From assembly GCA_033558025.1 (NCBI GenBank), contig JAUCEF010000001.1:1736001-1800000 (forward strand): a stretch of DNA of 64,000 bases, read 5' to 3'. The notes under the pieces are model-generated. The model was not told where the DNA came from. It saw only the letters and a list, made by a program, of their open reading frames with translations, and ran no database searches. Origin of the DNA: Phytophthora sp. 'mugwort' (taxonomy: Eukaryota; Oomycota; Peronosporomycetes; Peronosporales; Peronosporaceae). The position numbers and the translations under genes are program-made. Shown here one piece after another: positions 12,400-22,708 of the stretch (within the stretch, counting starts at the first letter, position 1; every line of letters starts with the position of its first letter).

Positions 12400-12745
12400 C
12401 TAGCCTAGCGCCGCCGCCTACGCGGCGGTGGGTTTAGTTTTGGTCCCAGTAGGTGGACTTGCTCATTCGCAGTTGCAGTCCCATCCCGTCAAGACCGAGC
12501 GGGCGGCACCACTCTCGCCTCGCACCCCTGCATATGACAGACTCAATTTTCTGGAGCGGGCTAACAATATACAAAACGTTTTAAGCAATCGTTTATTTAT
12601 ATTTCCGCCAGTGGCCGCCTTCGGCGGAATGTTGTTTTAGCCACCGGGGGCCGCCTTCGCTGCACTCGGCAGCCAATGCGATTCCGCCTAGAATCCCGTT
12701 ATGGCGTGGCAGACGGACGGAGCGACGTTAGCGGTGACTTTTAGA
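12400..12745 (-). mobile_element. Short non-autonomous Helitron
   Basis: On the minus strand the element begins TCTAAAA and ends with a GC-rich hairpin (accgccgc, loop, gcggcggc) a few bases before the terminal CTAG, followed by T. These are the 5' TC and 3' hairpin plus CTRR hallmarks of Helitrons. It shares its whole layout with the copy at 30,150-30,522. It lies 10 bases from the end of element A and directly against the 3' end of the larger Helitron. No coding capacity. Confidence 0.75.
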
Positions 12746-12879
12746 ACTAGCCGAGCGCCACCCGCTTCGCGGGCGGTGTGTGTGTGTTAGGTCCCAACCA
12801 GTGTCGCTCGCGGTTCCAGCTCGCTCCACTACAACGCACGTTTCCGCCTTCGATTCGCTCGGCGGGGACTGGTGATGGT

Positions 12880-14820
12880 TAGGCGTATTAATCGTATACG
12901 CTATGTTCGATCTGCTAAAGGAAAATATATATTGGTAAAAGATAATTATGCAGTGTCTACCTGTCGAATATATGTCTGTAAGAACTATGTTCGGTGTGTA
13001 AGATCCATCGGCTTCCTCCAGCTCCGGATACTTGATGCGCACTTTGAGTCTTAATCGTGCTGATACTCTTGCCAACGCCACGTACAGTTGTCCGTGTGAG
13101 AAGCACGGGGTTGACAGGTAGAGCCCCAGATTTTGGATCGTCTGCCCTTGTGCTTTATTGATGGTCATGGCGAAGGCTGGTTGCACCGGAAACTGCTTGC
13201 GTCTTAGACGAAACGAGAACTCGCGGGCGTCCCCGTCAGGGATAAACACCATCCGCGGGATGAACACGTGCTGGCCTTGACGCACCCCTGTCATGATGGT
13301 GGCATGCATAAGGTGGGGCTTGAGCTCGACGACACGAAGACGCGTTCCATTACACAATCCAAGGTCAGGGTTCAGGTTTCTCATCATCATGACGGGGGGC
13401 GCCCTTTTTCTGAGTGAGGTTGCGCGGAAGCACCCCGTTGATATTAACGGTGTGTAATACTTCCGGCTCAGAGAATTTTGCTTCATCATCTTCTTGCACC
13501 GAAGCATTGGACAGATACTCTTGCGGAACGACCTCCAGTCGTTGCACCACCGCTTCGTTGACACGGTGCACTACCGCGTTGGTCGTCGTTAAAATTGTGC
13601 GGTTGGCGAAGTACTCATCGGTGGCAATGTCGGGGTTGTTGATGTCCACATACATTTCGTCGATGGCAACTCGTAACCCTTTGGGGAATGGCACCAGGCC
13701 GAATCTTTTCATCCTCCTCGATTGCCTCATCCTCCTCGATTGCCTCATCCTGGTCATTGTCGAGATCGGTCGGAATCTTGATGTAGTCGTGACCAAGCGA
13801 CGGATTGACGTCGTGTCTTCCTTCTCCCACTTGAAGCAGAAACTCGGAGATGGCAAAAAGCTACTCGGCGGTGATTGCGTTATCAGCGGTCCGCACCCGC
13901 ATGTTCTCCGTTAGATGGTCCTGAAGCAAATGCGGCCAAAGTTCAGATGACTTTAAACACGCTTCGACGGTTTGCGATGGGGTTCCGCGAACAATCACAG
14001 GGAGAATTTGTAGGAAATCACCCGAAAGCACGAATACTTTTCCTCCAAACTGCTCATCCGCGCTGTCCGGTACATCCCGCAGTAATCGATCGACGGCCTC
14101 AAACGCATGCCGGCGCGTCATCAGAGCTTCGTCCCAGATGTTCAAGCTGGCCATCTTGATTAATTCTTTCAAGGGGACCGCTTATAGATCGAGCATGTGG
14201 CCTTTTCGTTCAACTTCAAGGGAATCCTGAATGTAGAGTGTGCAGTGCGACCACCCATCATCAACATAGACGCAATTCCGCTTGAAGCTACCGCAATGGC
14301 AATTCTCCCGGACATACGCACTTTTGCAAGGATATGCCTGAGCAGTGTAGACTTTCCAGTGCCGCCGGGTCCATCGATGAAAAAACAGCTTTTTGCCTTT
14401 TACCCTGGTGATATCGACTACCTCCATGACTTCCTTGTAGATTTCGTGTTGGCATGCATTCAGTTGGTCTTCTTGGGGGAAGATTTCTTGAAGCGCCGAG
14501 CGGTCGTAACCCTCCATCTCGCGGAGAATGAGATTGTTTTGCAGCAGCAAGGTCAGCACCAACGCCGAGAACTCATGAAGCTGCGGTAGAGAGAAATCGA
14601 CCACGGCACCCGGCTAGCTTGTAGCAAGTCATGCAGGCTCTTCAGCGTTTGATACTTGATCATATCCTCCTTTGCCTGATCTTCCCAAGTGCGATACTTA
14701 ATGGCGAATTCTCTCGAGAGTTCCGTGTAGTAATCATCCCGTAGCCTCCGGATGTGTGCTTCCTGAGCGTACACTAATAGGGTCGCAAATAGTTGGCGGA
14801 GCTGGTATGGCATCTTAAAG
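12880..14820 (-). pseudogene. Helitron PIF1-type helicase domain, broken
   Basis: Minus-strand blocks in order: a P-loop region near 14,340-14,390 (several frames), NIWDEALMTRRHAFEAVDR with the DEA Walker B motif near 14,120, FVLSGDFLQILPV near 14,010, then NLNPDLGLCNGTRLRV, FAMTINKAQGQT (about 13,160) and HGQLYVALARVS. These are the standard PIF1/RecD-like helicase motifs found in Helitron proteins. Frameshifts occur between most blocks, so there is no active protein. The last part includes a duplicated short acidic repeat (eea-ieede) near 13,720. Confidence 0.85.
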
Positions 14821-15298
14821 GTGGCGGTTTAATTCATGCAGGCAGTCCATTCCCCATCGTTTCGAGATATCCCAATTGTAAGGCAGCTTCGCGGTATGTT
14901 TCGCACACGATTGAATCCACCTTGCGTATATCCTCAAAGGGTATTGGGCCCTTGCGATGACACAGCCGCACGCGCATGTAGAATCTCTCTATATCCCTCG
15001 GCGAAACGTGGATCATTCGTCCGATGGGTGCTTGGTACTTTTACGGCGCACCTATCGCTTGCTTTTGGCGTCCCAGCGAAACAACTTGGGCACGTTCTGG
15101 TACACGATTGTTTTTGCCGCATGGTCCTCCGGTGTTTCACTTGCGCATAATTAAAAAAAAACGCGGTCATCATAGTGCGTCTACCGCGAGTAAGTACTAT
15201 GTCGGAGTCATCGCTCGGATGGAACGTGATCACTTGCTCGTCTTCCAGATGCACCGTAAGTTGAACAATAGTATGGGTTTTTTCCTTGGGCTGAGTAG

Positions 15299-16824
15299 TC
15301 AAGGATCCGCATACACCTTTTCCACCGGAGAGATGTACCTCGCATTTAAGAACCGAAAGATCTCGTTCGGCGCCTCCCATGTGCTGTTCCCCTCCCTGCG
15401 AAAGGTTTCCACAGTTATCACCGCCTTGTCCGATCCCTTGTAGACGTACTTGTACAGGTATTTGACCGCCGTTACAGCCGTGCACACTTCAAAGTTGATG
15501 TGGCAGTAGTTGTACTTTCGCGAAAGAAACGGGTTGTAGGGCACCACCAACTGATTCACGGTTTCGTTGTCGTACTCTTTAGTTTTGAACTTGAGAACCC
15601 TGCCCGGGCGACGGCGTCATCGGTAGACTGGGTAACCATCTTGGTTCGCCCGAGTGACCTCCACTAAGGCTTGGGATACCCTTTCGTGCACTTTCCATCC
15701 TTCATACAGGGGGACGTTGGGTTCGCTGCACCGCATGGACCATGCATCATGCAGGTCATTACAGTCTCGAAAAGCGCTGGGTTTGCTTCCGCGGCAGGCA
15801 GCTCCGCAGACACTAACTTTTCAACGATTTCTCGGGTGCGCGTCTTGTCCTCATCCGCCAGGATGTTTAGGATGTGGGCGTGCGGAAGACCCCGCTTTTG
15901 GAATTCCACGACGCAAATCCGAGCAAGAACGTGGCCAAGGCCGCCCGCACTTAAGTCCGCCAAGAGGCAGTCAGCTTTTGCTGCCACACCCTCGCGACGA
16001 TGTCCGGTCGATCTTGAGCGCTTTGGTTTGCAGAGGGTATCTTTTCCACTATTTCTTCCCACGTTGGATTGCAAGTCATCGTCTCGAAGGCACCTGGCTC
16101 ACCGTATCCCGGACAATAGCCGTGAAGTCTTGGTACGACTTGTACATCTGACGCGGACTCCCCGAATGGGACGACGGAAGGATTACCCGTTTGCCTACTT
16201 GGTTCAAAATATGACGGTGGCGTCTACGTCCTCGATCAGGATGCACCAAATCCCCGTAAGCGCGGTCGTACTCGGAGTGTAATCCCTCCCATTCGTCCAC
16301 TGAGACAATAGCCTCGTCAAGAAGTGCGTCCTGGAGCCCGCGATATTGGCCAGCGCGTATTTCGGTCTGGTGGGTGGCTACACACCCAAATTGGTTCTTG
16401 CTCACCTTGGCCCGCTGATCCACGCAATACGGTTGGAATAGTCGTCCACCCTGATGAAGAGCGGACTCGTCTTCCACCTTCTGATATAGTCGATACGCAA
16501 CATGTTCCCGTAGTGACATTTCGTGCTTGCCTCTACGCACGGCATTTCCTACGTATGTGTCCGTGTAAGTTCACACCAGTTCCCCATGTGGCAGAATCAA
16601 TGCGTACTGGAGAGGGTCATACATAGCGTTCGTTTCGGACAGACGCAAGAGCTGATGGTTTCGAGTGTAGAGGAAAAGGTCCCGAGGCTGGTCCAGGTTG
16701 CCGTCTTCGATGAGCATCGCACCCACTTCTGATACCGTTGGCAAATTGTAGGTCCCCGGGTTGCCACGTTTGCTTTCTGGTCATTTCCTTTGGCGACCGT
16801 GGTGAACTGTCGGTTTGATGCCAC
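15299..16824 (-). pseudogene. Helitron Rep (HUH endonuclease) domain, broken
   Basis: On the minus strand, N to C: a Helitron-like N domain (EHVAYRLYQK, QPYCVDQRAKVSKNQ), then VVEFQKRGLPHAHIL near 15,900. That block carries the HUH-type His-x-His of rolling-circle Rep proteins. It is followed by MMHGPCG, PCMKDGKCTKGYPKP, YNPFLSRKYNYCHINFEVC and KYLYKYVYKGSD. This order is that of Helitron transposases, which cut and join single strands for rolling-circle transposition. Multiple frame changes disable it. The tyrosines usual after the HUH block were not traced. Confidence 0.85.
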
Positions 16825-16860
16825 TGGGCCTCGAGGATCAGATTCTAACGTTTAGGTTGT

Positions 16861-17740
16861 AAGGGGTAATGGGTCAGAATTTTGGGCTTTTTTCTCTTTG
16901 TTTGGGAACGGAGCCGACCTTGGCATCATAGACGGTGAAGGGCCGTACAGACCAAAGTCCGCATAAATACTGAACAATACATATAGGTACTGTAGCCGTA
17001 GGAAGGATGATACCGATAGGACAATACAGAGAACGCCACACCGTTTACCTCTCCTCTCATCATCATACAGCGAGAACCGCCAGCCCTTGATGGATTGGAA
17101 TGGTTTTGTAGTCGTATTGGTATTTCGTTGCCGCACGACCGCCAAGCCCCTTTCCATAACAAGCCAATCACTTTCCCGCCTCGACAGACCTTGCGGTCCG
17201 GAGTGGTGTTTCGTTGCACATAGTGCTGCTGACATTGCCAGGTTTTGCGAGCGTGCGGTGGGGGTGGTCATTGGCAAACTTCACCCACGAACGTTTTAAT
17301 GGCTTTCGGGGTTTAAACCTTAGTAAAACGATCGAGGGCTTAAAGAATTGGTCGGCTCCTACTGGGAGAAAGTGTCGGAAAGGTCTGGCCAATAGGCGGA
17401 CGCTATTGTGCTCTCGCTCAGAGTGGTCGGTGGGCTGAAGCCCCTTAGCAAGCGTCCCCTGGACAGGAGAATCCCACTCCCATCTAGGCAATTACACTTT
17501 ATCCTAACCCTCCCCCAGTAACCTCAGACCACCATGGCAATGGTGTCGGTACTTGTAGCAAACATGCTGCGTGCATAACACGCAGCATACCTTGTCCTCG
17601 TAGTCCCGTCGCGCGCTATAGAGTTTTAAAATGGCGCAATTATTACATTCACACCTTGCTTCTCCTTTTAGGGACGATGGATTTTGTCTAAGTACGATAT
17701 AATGTATAACATCAAATGGGAGGCAGCATATAAAAAAACG
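16861..17740. other. No gene assigned; probable 5' part of the Helitron
   Basis: Open stretches exist on the minus strand (for example 16,926-17,277) with Cys and His but no recognised domain. The boundary of the Helitron is unclear. Confidence 0.3.
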
Positions 17741-17742
17741 TT

Positions 17743-17940
17743 TTGGCCAATGAGAAGGGATTTTAGTGGTCACGCAGTGCTATTTTTGAAATTTAAGGCA
17801 TAGTTTTTCGAGTCCGAAAGATAGTGCGATTCAATTCTATGCGTTGGTGGTGGTACTAAACGCAATGCCAAAGCCATGCCGAATGGGAGGTGCAGAGGCC
17901 AAGCAGAAAGTGTGACACGCAGACGGGTTACTACAATTGA
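17743..17940. repeat. Direct repeat, first copy
   Basis: Begins ttggccaatgagaaggg and runs through catagtttttcgagtc, gaaagatagtg, gccatgccgaa and ggaggtgcag to gggttactacaattgat. It matches the copy at 18,268-18,462 in the same orientation with many small differences. Between the copies lies GC-rich sequence with ctcggcagca motifs like those inside the Helitrons, so both may be fragments of one non-autonomous element family. Confidence 0.6.
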
Positions 17941-18267
17941 TAATAGACTTGCGGGCGGTAATGAAAGTTTAAATGGAGCCCGTTTCGCTCGCTCAAGAGC
18001 TCGCTCTACTACCGAGAAAAGCTATCTACGCTTCGCCCTGGTAGAAGCGCCTCTTCTCCGCTCGCAGATGCTCGCTACACTACTCGCCGTGTCAGAATAC
18101 TAAGTGAGCTACCTCCGCCTTCGGCTTCGGTAGGAAGGGCGGGCGCTCCGGTTCCGCTACACACAAAAAGGTTTTTTGCGGCGCCGTCTTCGCTTCGCTC
18201 GGCAGCAATTTAGCCAATGGGAGGCCGCCTCGCTGCGCTCGGCAGCAACTAAAACATTACATGGACT

Positions 18268-18462
18268 TTGGCCAATGAGAAGGGGTTTTTAAGGTCACGC
18301 ACGGCTATTTTCGCAATTCAGGCATAGTTTTTCGAGTCGGAAAGATAGTGGGATTCGATTCTATGGGTGGGTTCCGGTATTAAACCCCTAGTCAAGCCAT
18401 GCCGAAAGGGAGGTGCAGGCGGGCAGGCAGGATTCAGACAGACAGACGCGTTACTAGAATTG
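18268..18462. repeat. Direct repeat, second copy
   Basis: Second copy of the repeat at 17,743, starting ttggccaatgagaagggg and ending gcgttactagaattgatg. The copies are about 525 bases apart start to start. No coding sequence. Confidence 0.6.
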
Positions 18463-18658
18463 ATGTAGGATGACACCCGTCCTCGACTGATTACGTTGAG
18501 ACAAAACGGCAAATCGAGAAATTGGCAAGTTTCAGGTAATACTAAACATCGAGTGTGACCGACGGCACGATGGCAAAATGTTCATTGACGTTCTTGGGGT
18601 CACCTGGTGTGTAAATGCTCTAACCGCAATGTTCGTAGTTAGGTACAACTAAAGTAAT

Positions 18659-20335
18659 CTAGCAGCCATCGCCGCCCGCGATCTTTAGGCAGGACGTGCT
18701 GGGAAAAATGGACATGACGTTAGTCATGATGGTCCACACGTACGTGAAGGCGATGATGATGACCACAACGACCCCCACGAGCTTACTCTTGCCGCCAGTG
18801 CGACGCATCTCCTGAATCTCAGCCTTTTGACGCGGAATGAGCAGCACAAACACCGTCGAAAAGATCTTGCATGCATACGAGCACAAGTACGCGTACGTGA
18901 CCTGCTGACGCGCCGTGGTGTCGTCACGCTGAAGGTCAGTTATAGCAATGTCAAAGTTGGCGTCAATGTTCTTGGTGATAACCGTCGCGAACGGCGACGC
19001 GAGACTCGAGACGGCGACCACGAGGCCGTAAAAGGCAGCTTCATTGCCTTCTTCCATGATTTCAACCATGCAGTACGTGGACACGATAAAGCCAATGTTG
19101 GTCGGCACCTGCTCGAGAAGCGGCACGCCGAGCCAGAACCACTGGCTACGGACAACATCCCAGATGGTCAAAAACGTCGGGAAGCAATCGACGAAGACGA
19201 CAGCGAGCTGAGTGATGCCGATCATCCAGCGCCAGTTCCAATTGAGTCCCCACTGACGAACTGCCAAGAGCGATGCCATGGAAATGAAGGTCGAAATGAT
19301 CGTAGCCACGCTGCTGTTCACTGGCGAAATGGTCAACCAAACGCTCTGTAGCGGAGTCGCAGCGGTCACGCTCACGTAGGAAAACATATTGCCAAAGAAC
19401 TGGTAGGCCAGTACTTGGTACACCACACGGTACTGAATCAAGTCGAACAGCTTGCTAAGCTCGAGTTTCATCGAGCGACGCTCCACATGCTCCTCTTCAA
19501 TACAATACCAAGCCACTGCACCTGTGACGAAAGAAGTCAACGTACATACGCCCATGAGGCCTCCCACACGGATTGATCCGTCAAAGGTGCCTCCATACTC
19601 TTCCGAGTTGAGGCCAAAGCCTACGAGAGCCGAGGCGACGACTCCACCAGCGTCACGAGCGACCCAAATCATCGTCTGCAAGTCACCACGGCGTTTCTCA
19701 CCCTCACGTTGCGAGAGCTCGACGAGGGTGCCACCACAAGCCGTGAAGGACAGTACCATGCCCAGATTCGCGATAACCATGAGCAGGATGAACGTGGTGC
19801 CAGTATTCGGGGCGTCGTAATTAATCTCCGCGAGTTGTGCAGCAGTGAGCTCTGATTCCGTCAAAGACGCCCATGTGTTGTCCGGGTAGTACGGCTCTCC
19901 TTCAGGTAGTACAGCCATGATAAAGGAACAAAGTGTACACACGGCCCAGCCAATGACCATGTAAGGGCGACGACGGTAACCGAAGATCGGGTAGCAATCC
20001 GTGATGATACCGTAAAAAGTCTTGAGCGACCAGGGCAATGCAATCAACACACTAGCCGATGCAGTGGCCACACCAGACATGCGAAGGTAATTATTGAGGA
20101 ACGGGTACGTCAAGCTGTAGAGCACGCTGTAGATTAATCCAGCACCGGCGTACTGGAATAGGAACCCAAAGTAGTTTTTGCTCTTTGTGTCGGGCGCCGG
20201 ACCTTCCCTCAACGCGCCTTCTTCAAACTTAACCAACGGGTTGGGCGACTTGGTCTCGAGATAGTCGGCGCCATCATCCACGTGCAACTTCTTACTGAAC
20301 CGAGGCGTCGACAGATTCGACTCGCGTACGGACAT
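18659..20335 (-). CDS. Folate-biopterin transporter family protein (MFS fold)
   Basis: An uninterrupted 558-codon frame starts at the ATG in MSVRESNLSTP. After a soluble N-terminus of about 60 residues, roughly twelve hydrophobic segments follow. Early blocks (FQYAGAGLIYSVLYSL; LPWSLKTFYGIITDCYPIFG; YRRRPYMVIGWAVC) are typical of the folate-biopterin transporter family: a Trp-Ser-Leu-Lys plus Asp in the first loop and an RRRPY loop. Members import pterins or folates across the plasma membrane, and the family is enlarged in oomycetes. A basic C-terminal loop (RQKAEIQEMRRTGGKSK) precedes a last membrane segment. No intron is needed and no odd residues were noted. The substrate is inferred from the family only. 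Confidence 0.9.
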   Translation of the reverse strand: MSVRESNLSTPRFSKKLHVDDGADYLETKSPNPLVKFEEGALREGPAPDTKSKNYFGFLFQYAGAGLIYSVLYSLTYPFLNNYLRMSGVATASASVLIALPWSLKTFYGIITDCYPIFGYRRRPYMVIGWAVCTLCSFIMAVLPEGEPYYPDNTWASLTESELTAAQLAEINYDAPNTGTTFILLMVIANLGMVLSFTACGGTLVELSQREGEKRRGDLQTMIWVARDAGGVVASALVGFGLNSEEYGGTFDGSIRVGGLMGVCTLTSFVTGAVAWYCIEEEHVERRSMKLELSKLFDLIQYRVVYQVLAYQFFGNMFSYVSVTAATPLQSVWLTISPVNSSVATIISTFISMASLLAVRQWGLNWNWRWMIGITQLAVVFVDCFPTFLTIWDVVRSQWFWLGVPLLEQVPTNIGFIVSTYCMVEIMEEGNEAAFYGLVVAVSSLASPFATVITKNIDANFDIAITDLQRDDTTARQQVTYAYLCSYACKIFSTVFVLLIPRQKAEIQEMRRTGGKSKLVGVVVVIIIAFTYVWTIMTNVMSIFPSTSCLKIAGGDGC

Positions 20336-21246
20336 TTGTCTCTAACGAGGCGAATTCAGAAATGGTCTCCGAATAGTAGCAGCGTTTGCCATTCACAAAC
20401 CACCATTCATCTAACCTTCTGACACACTGCGCAGCCAGCCATCGTATGGAGACACCAGCGGACGAAGTGTCTGGGGTCCTGCACACAGCCTTCGCGTCAA
20501 GACGCCTGCCTCGTGCCAATCACGAGTCGATCGGGTATTTCAGTGCGACGGTGGACCGTCACAGAGTGTTCTGCAACAGCACGAGCGGATTAACAAAGAA
20601 GACGAGAGTGGAGCGCTCTGTTGAGTGTAGGACGTGTATATCGCTTCGTTTCGACGCGAAAGTGCTGACTGATGTCCTAGGAGCGTCGAGATTCGTCGCC
20701 GCAACCGAGATGGGGAACTAGACAAGACAGCGGTGATGCCGTGATGCGGGGAGTGGTGCCACAGGCCAATCACCCGTACAAACACCAAGCGGCATGTGCG
20801 CGGCGCCAATCATGTGGACGTCAGCTGGTAACAGAGTTGCAGTCGGAGGACCGAGCGACTGGTCGATTTATCACCGCGTAGCTGCCGGAATCGAAGTGAG
20901 GTCTCTGATATCTCGGATCTGTAGGATCAAAGACCATTTTTGTGACCGTATCCGATGATTAAGCGCAGGTTAAAGTCGTCGATTCATGTTACAGCACAGC
21001 GGCATAGAGGCAGATAAGTCATATTCATATGGATATGGTATTCCGTATGCCACCCTGGTGAGCGCAGATTAGGCAAACCTCCGCATGTTGACTTCCAGGA
21101 CCACAGCAGCAAAAAGCTGCTAATATCCCTGCTTGGATTTAGATAAAATTTATGAAGCGGTGTTTTGCTTAACTTTTTGCCGAGAAAATAGTTTGAAATG
21201 CCTTCTGTTTCATTTTTTTCTTTTTTTGCGTTGCCTATTTAGCATT
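20336..21246. promoter_or_regulatory. Shared upstream region of two divergent genes
   Basis: About 900 bases separate the start of the transporter gene (minus strand) from the start of the five-exon gene (plus strand), so it must hold both promoters. Reading frames here lack recognisable content. A pyrimidine-rich run (ctttttgcg, cattttttt) lies just before the 21,247 ATG, as is common at oomycete transcription starts. No defined core motif was identified. Confidence 0.4.
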
Positions 21247-22492
21247 ATGGGCAGCACCTGGAGTAAGAGCAGCTTTTCGTACTCGTCGCCATCGACCTCC
21301 CAAGTCCAAATCAAAGATGTGCTGGCACTCTGTGAGGATGGTGATTTGCTTCTCGCACGTGAGAAGCTCGCACACTCTGCACTCCGCGTAGGAGTCGAGT
21401 TCGTCGTGGCTCGAGACATTGAACGCATGCAGCGCGGACAGTTCCCGGCGCAACGGGTAACATCTTTACCGTGTACGTGATGCACTTTAGGACTTGTCAT
21501 TTGATACGATGCTAGAGTTCTAAACTTCTAGGCTCACTTGTTATACTCATGTGTCTAGCATGGACCAGGTGAGTTCACTTTCAACTTTCTCCGTGATGCG
21601 CTTCTGACTATGTTCGTGTCTTAAAGCTGCGAGCTACTGTTACGCCATGAAGGTGCTTTGTACGTCGTGTCAGTTGGCGTGAATGGGCTCCAGTTGGTGT
21701 TGTTCGAGGAGCGCGTCGCAAGCAAGAAGCCTCAAATTCACGATCGAGTCAGTATAATATTCTCGTGGCGACCTCCATTTAAGCTAACTTTTGCTAGTGT
21801 TATAGTTCGCTATTCGTCGACTTGGCCACGTGGTGCGTAGCGAGGCTGTCTCGGCAGATCTGCGAGAGTTGACAGCTCAGATTGCGTCGGTCACTCCACT
21901 TGCATGGCAAACATTGCTTTTTCCCACAGTAAATACTAAAATGTCACCGAGGTATCCACGGCAGCCATCTGTGGATCGTGAAGCTGTGACAGACGCGCTG
22001 AAGGAGCTCCCACCGCTCATTCGACGATTATTGAAGCGTGTGATGGAGGTGAGCCTTATAACAAGTCTACCGGGAGTCTTTATTTATTACTTAAAGACTA
22101 AACTCCTACAATTGTAGCTCTTTTACCAGAGATTAAATCATGACGATACCAAAACGACTTCAAAGCCGAACCAACCGCCTGAACCATTAAATACCAATTC
22201 ATCAAAAGACAAGAATCTGGAGACTTCGGATAAAGACATCGGTGCGATATGGAGTATTGCTTTAGACGATCTAGGCGTCGCTGAATTTACAGCGCGCTTG
22301 AGTGCTGCTTTCGTGGCTGCAGTGTACGAATACGTCCACCTTGTGGACCCAATCGGTGTCTTTAGTAATGTTCCGCTAGCTCCGACTGCATTTTGTTCGA
22401 GCTGCAACGGCAAGGAGCGTCTAATCTTCACTCCACCCACCGCATTTGGGTCCGAGATGATTCTCACCCACTCCACGGAACAGAACACGTAG
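21247..22492 (+). CDS. Five-exon protein of unknown function
   Basis: Proposed exons: 21247-21472, 21532-21568, 21627-21747, 21806-22048, 22120-22492. All introns begin GT and end AG and all phases fit. The first donor (gtacgtga) was chosen over an earlier GT because only it keeps frame with exon 3. Exon 2 could be a 10-base micro-exon starting at 21,559 instead. The predicted protein (about 330 residues) starts MGSTWSKSS; MG plus Ser could be an N-myristoylation signal. Exon 3 has a hydrophobic sheet (LYVVSVGVNGLQLVLFEERV) and the C-terminal half is helical with RRLLKRVME. Near the end is CSSCNGKE. I do not recognise the family. Confidence 0.7.
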
Positions 22493-22708
22493 TATTCATT
22501 AGCAAAATGAGTGGCGCGAGTCGCCACACTTACCTATCCTAAAAAAATTCTATGCCTACCTACTTACCACCTACTACTACATGTATTACCGTTAATACTT
22601 TGTAGTAGTACCTTGCCATGCCTATTTTTTAGTGTTTTTTCATGTCCTGGCAGGTTTCAAACACACTCATCCAAGTATTCCACGACAGACATCACGCCAC
22701 TTGCTCAC

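Larger units (their letters stand above)
12747..16860 (-). mobile_element. Helitron with decayed Rep-helicase gene
   Basis: The 3' terminus on the minus strand is a hairpin (ccgcccgcgaagcgggtgg) followed by cgctcggCTAG and then T, as in the two short Helitrons here. The body encodes Rep and PIF1-type helicase sequence. The 5' TC end was not located; it may lie anywhere from 16,860 to 18,560, so the right coordinate is approximate. Confidence 0.75.

Noticed and set aside
20386..20809. Open frames on both strands in the transporter upstream region
   Set aside because: Arg/Ser/Thr-rich with no domain; they overlap each other and the presumed promoters, so they look like GC-driven chance frames.
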